This document shows positions 62,636-64,000 of a DNA stretch of 64,000 bases, one piece after another; position 1 is the first letter of the stretch; every line of letters begins with the position of its first letter. Position numbers and translations under genes: made by a program. Under the pieces are notes generated by a model that was not told where the DNA came from, made no database searches, and saw only the letters and a program-made list of their open reading frames with translations. The DNA comes from Bacteroidia bacterium. GTDB lineage: Bacteria; Bacteroidota; Bacteroidia; B-17B0; Aurantibacillaceae. The DNA is taken from positions 62,001 to 126,000 of the forward strand of contig JAEUTP010000015.1 of the NCBI GenBank assembly GCA_016787705.1. The letters are read 5' to 3'.

Positions 62636-64000
62636 ATGAATAAAATAGTTTTTAAAATATTTCTTTTTTCTGTTTTTCTTTTTTTGAATAAGTTTATTTC
62701 TTTTTCACAAAATACAACTGCAAATAATCCAAATGGTTATAACAAATTTTATTACGATAATGGCGCATTAAGTAGTGAAGGAAAAATGAAAGATGGTAAG
62801 CCCGAAGGTTACTGGAAGAATTATCACAAGAACGGAAAAGTAAAAATAGAAGGTAATCGTAAGAATTTTCAATTAGATAGTATTTGGAAATTTTATGATG
62901 AAAAAGGAAGAATTACAAAATCAATAAATTATAAAGAAGGAAAAAAGAATGGCCTTTCGGCTAATTATGATACACTGCAACGAATTGTAAATTCAGAAAA
63001 TTATGTGAACGATGTTAAACAAGGTGCTTTACGCACGTTTTATAAATCGGGAAAAACAAAAACCATTGTACCTTACGAAAAAGGTAAACCCGAGGGTACA
63101 GCTTATGAATATAGCGAAGATTCTTTAATTACAGCAATAAGTGTTTATAAAGGAGGTATTTTACAAAGCTTTGAAAAAATAAATCAGCGTGATCCAAATA
63201 ATAAAAAGCAAGGTATCTGGAAAGATTTTTATGAGAATTTGGAAGTAAAAAAAGAAATGAAATTTAATGATGATTCATTAGATGGTTATGTGAAAGAATA
63301 TGATAAAAAAGGTAATCTACTTTCTACAAAAAAATTTAATAATGGTAAACAAATATTTAACGCGCCTGAAATTGCCAATGTAGAAGTGTATACCGAACAA
63401 TACCAGGACGGTACTTTAAAATATGAAGGTGTGTATAGTGATGGGGTTGCCATTGGAACGCATTTTAAATACAAACAAAAATACCAGTGCGATAGTAGTT
63501 TGATTTTAAAGGACGACTCAATTTCTTTATTAAGTAAAGAACCTATCTATATTAATAAGTTAGTTTGTAGAAATGTACCTGTGCCCGATAGTGCAATTGA
63601 GTATTTTGATGGTACTGTTGTAGCAAGAGGCGCTGTTGATAGTGTAAGGAATAGAATAGGTGTGTGGTCTGAGTTTCACAACACAGGTGAGTTTAAAGGT
63701 AAAGGTGTTTACAAGGAAGGCAACCGCACAGGTGACTGGGAATTTTATTATGCTTCTGGTAAATTGGAACAAAAAGGAAAATATGATAAAAAAGGAAGAA
63801 CACAAGGCGTTTGGAAATGGTATTACGAAAGCGGACAGGTGTGGCGTGAAGAATTATATGTAAACGGCAGACGCGAAGGAGAAATTAAAGATTACGATCA
63901 GCAGGGTAAAATTATTTTGCGGGGTACTTATGCCGAAAACAGAAAAGAAGGATTGTGGACGTATGAAACACCTGATTATAAAGAAATAGGCAACTATGTA
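62636..64000 (+). CDS. MORN-like repeat (YwqK-type) exported protein, cut by window end
   Basis: The frame runs open from ATG 62636 to the window edge (455 residues visible). It has a signal peptide (IFLFSVFLFLNKFISFSQ) and many repeats of about 23 residues built on EGxxKxGKPEGxWKxYYxxG (for example GKMKDGKPEGYWKNYHKNG and KGRTQGVWKWYYESGQVW), the MORN-variant found in the widespread YwqK-like proteins of Bacteroidota. A non-repeat insert occurs around residues 280-330. Function is unknown. The gene starts 26 bp after nadA. Confidence 0.82.
   Translation, partial: MNKIVFKIFLFSVFLFLNKFISFSQNTTANNPNGYNKFYYDNGALSSEGKMKDGKPEGYWKNYHKNGKVKIEGNRKNFQLDSIWKFYDEKGRITKSINYKEGKKNGLSANYDTLQRIVNSENYVNDVKQGALRTFYKSGKTKTIVPYEKGKPEGTAYEYSEDSLITAISVYKGGILQSFEKINQRDPNNKKQGIWKDFYENLEVKKEMKFNDDSLDGYVKEYDKKGNLLSTKKFNNGKQIFNAPEIANVEVYTEQYQDGTLKYEGVYSDGVAIGTHFKYKQKYQCDSSLILKDDSISLLSKEPIYINKLVCRNVPVPDSAIEYFDGTVVARGAVDSVRNRIGVWSEFHNTGEFKGKGVYKEGNRTGDWEFYYASGKLEQKGKYDKKGRTQGVWKWYYESGQVWREELYVNGRREGEIKDYDQQGKIILRGTYAENRKEGLWTYETPDYKEIGNYV

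Noticed and set aside
1-64000. CRISPR arrays, tRNA or rRNA genes, transposases, integrases
   Set aside because: No regularly spaced repeats, no tRNA-like cloverleaf with TTCGA-type arms in the spacers and no mobile-element proteins were found on reading both strands.

Overview
This window comes from the chromosome of a low-GC member of the Bacteroidota. The evidence is a type IX secretion (T9SS) cargo with a C-terminal sorting domain, a PorE-like OmpA/propeller protein, a TonB-dependent receptor with a carboxypeptidase-regulatory N-domain, DUF4292 and DUF6089 proteins, the SdhC-SdhA-SdhB set with a single b558-type anchor, several promoters of the TAnnTTTG kind, almost no Shine-Dalgarno sequences, and frequent TTG/GTG starts. 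I cannot assign a genus from the sequence alone. No rRNA, tRNA, CRISPR array, transposase or phage gene was seen.

Layout. 1-9 kb: a partial OmpA-type lipoprotein, a TPR membrane sensor that stops where an output domain should begin, the acs-ogt-thioredoxin set, dprA, a TonB receptor and an endonuclease/exonuclease/phosphatase enzyme. 9-18 kb: an exported TPR-CHAT protein, a TPR protein plus PorE-like OmpA protein pair, a DUF2079 membrane protein and murI. 18-23 kb: a DUF6089 barrel protein, the sdhCAB operon and a 2'-5' RNA ligase-like protein. 23-30 kb: a same-strand envelope cluster (nucleotidyltransferase, TPR lipoprotein, DUF4292 lipoprotein, EnvC-like LytM protein, OmpA/PD40 protein). 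30-37 kb: a reverse-strand group (hexapeptide protein, M42 peptidase, GH3, LysE, DUF493, mutarotase, trigger factor). 37-43 kb: a tight four-gene operon that looks like an uncharacterised exopolysaccharide synthesis/export machine. 43-49 kb: two small envelope proteins, a B12-binding radical SAM enzyme, a third OmpA/PD40 protein, and a TPR sensor with its separately encoded SpoIIE-type phosphatase. 49-54 kb: dinB and a DnaE-type polymerase separated by a large imperfect palindrome. 54-59 kb: four parS centromere sites within 1.1 kb, a methyltransferase, a TPR protein and mnmG. 59-64 kb: a T9SS cargo, a thioredoxin-like exported protein, rpiB, a 483-bp AT-rich spacer full of GTTAAT/ATTAAC words, nadA, and a MORN-like repeat protein cut by the window end.

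The main biological stories are these. (1) The 37.3-43.2 kb operon has an outer-membrane TolC-like protein fused to a glycoside-hydrolase-like barrel, a HlyD/Alg44-like adaptor, a cytosolic zinc-ribbon (TackOD1-type) protein with a degenerate GGDEF-like tail, and a processive family-2 glycosyltransferase. (2) The parS cluster near mnmG indicates that this region lies in the origin-proximal part of the chromosome. (3) TPR-sensor/SpoIIE-phosphatase signalling appears in split and truncated forms. (4) The dinB-dnaE pair looks like a mutagenic repair cassette with a structured element between the genes.
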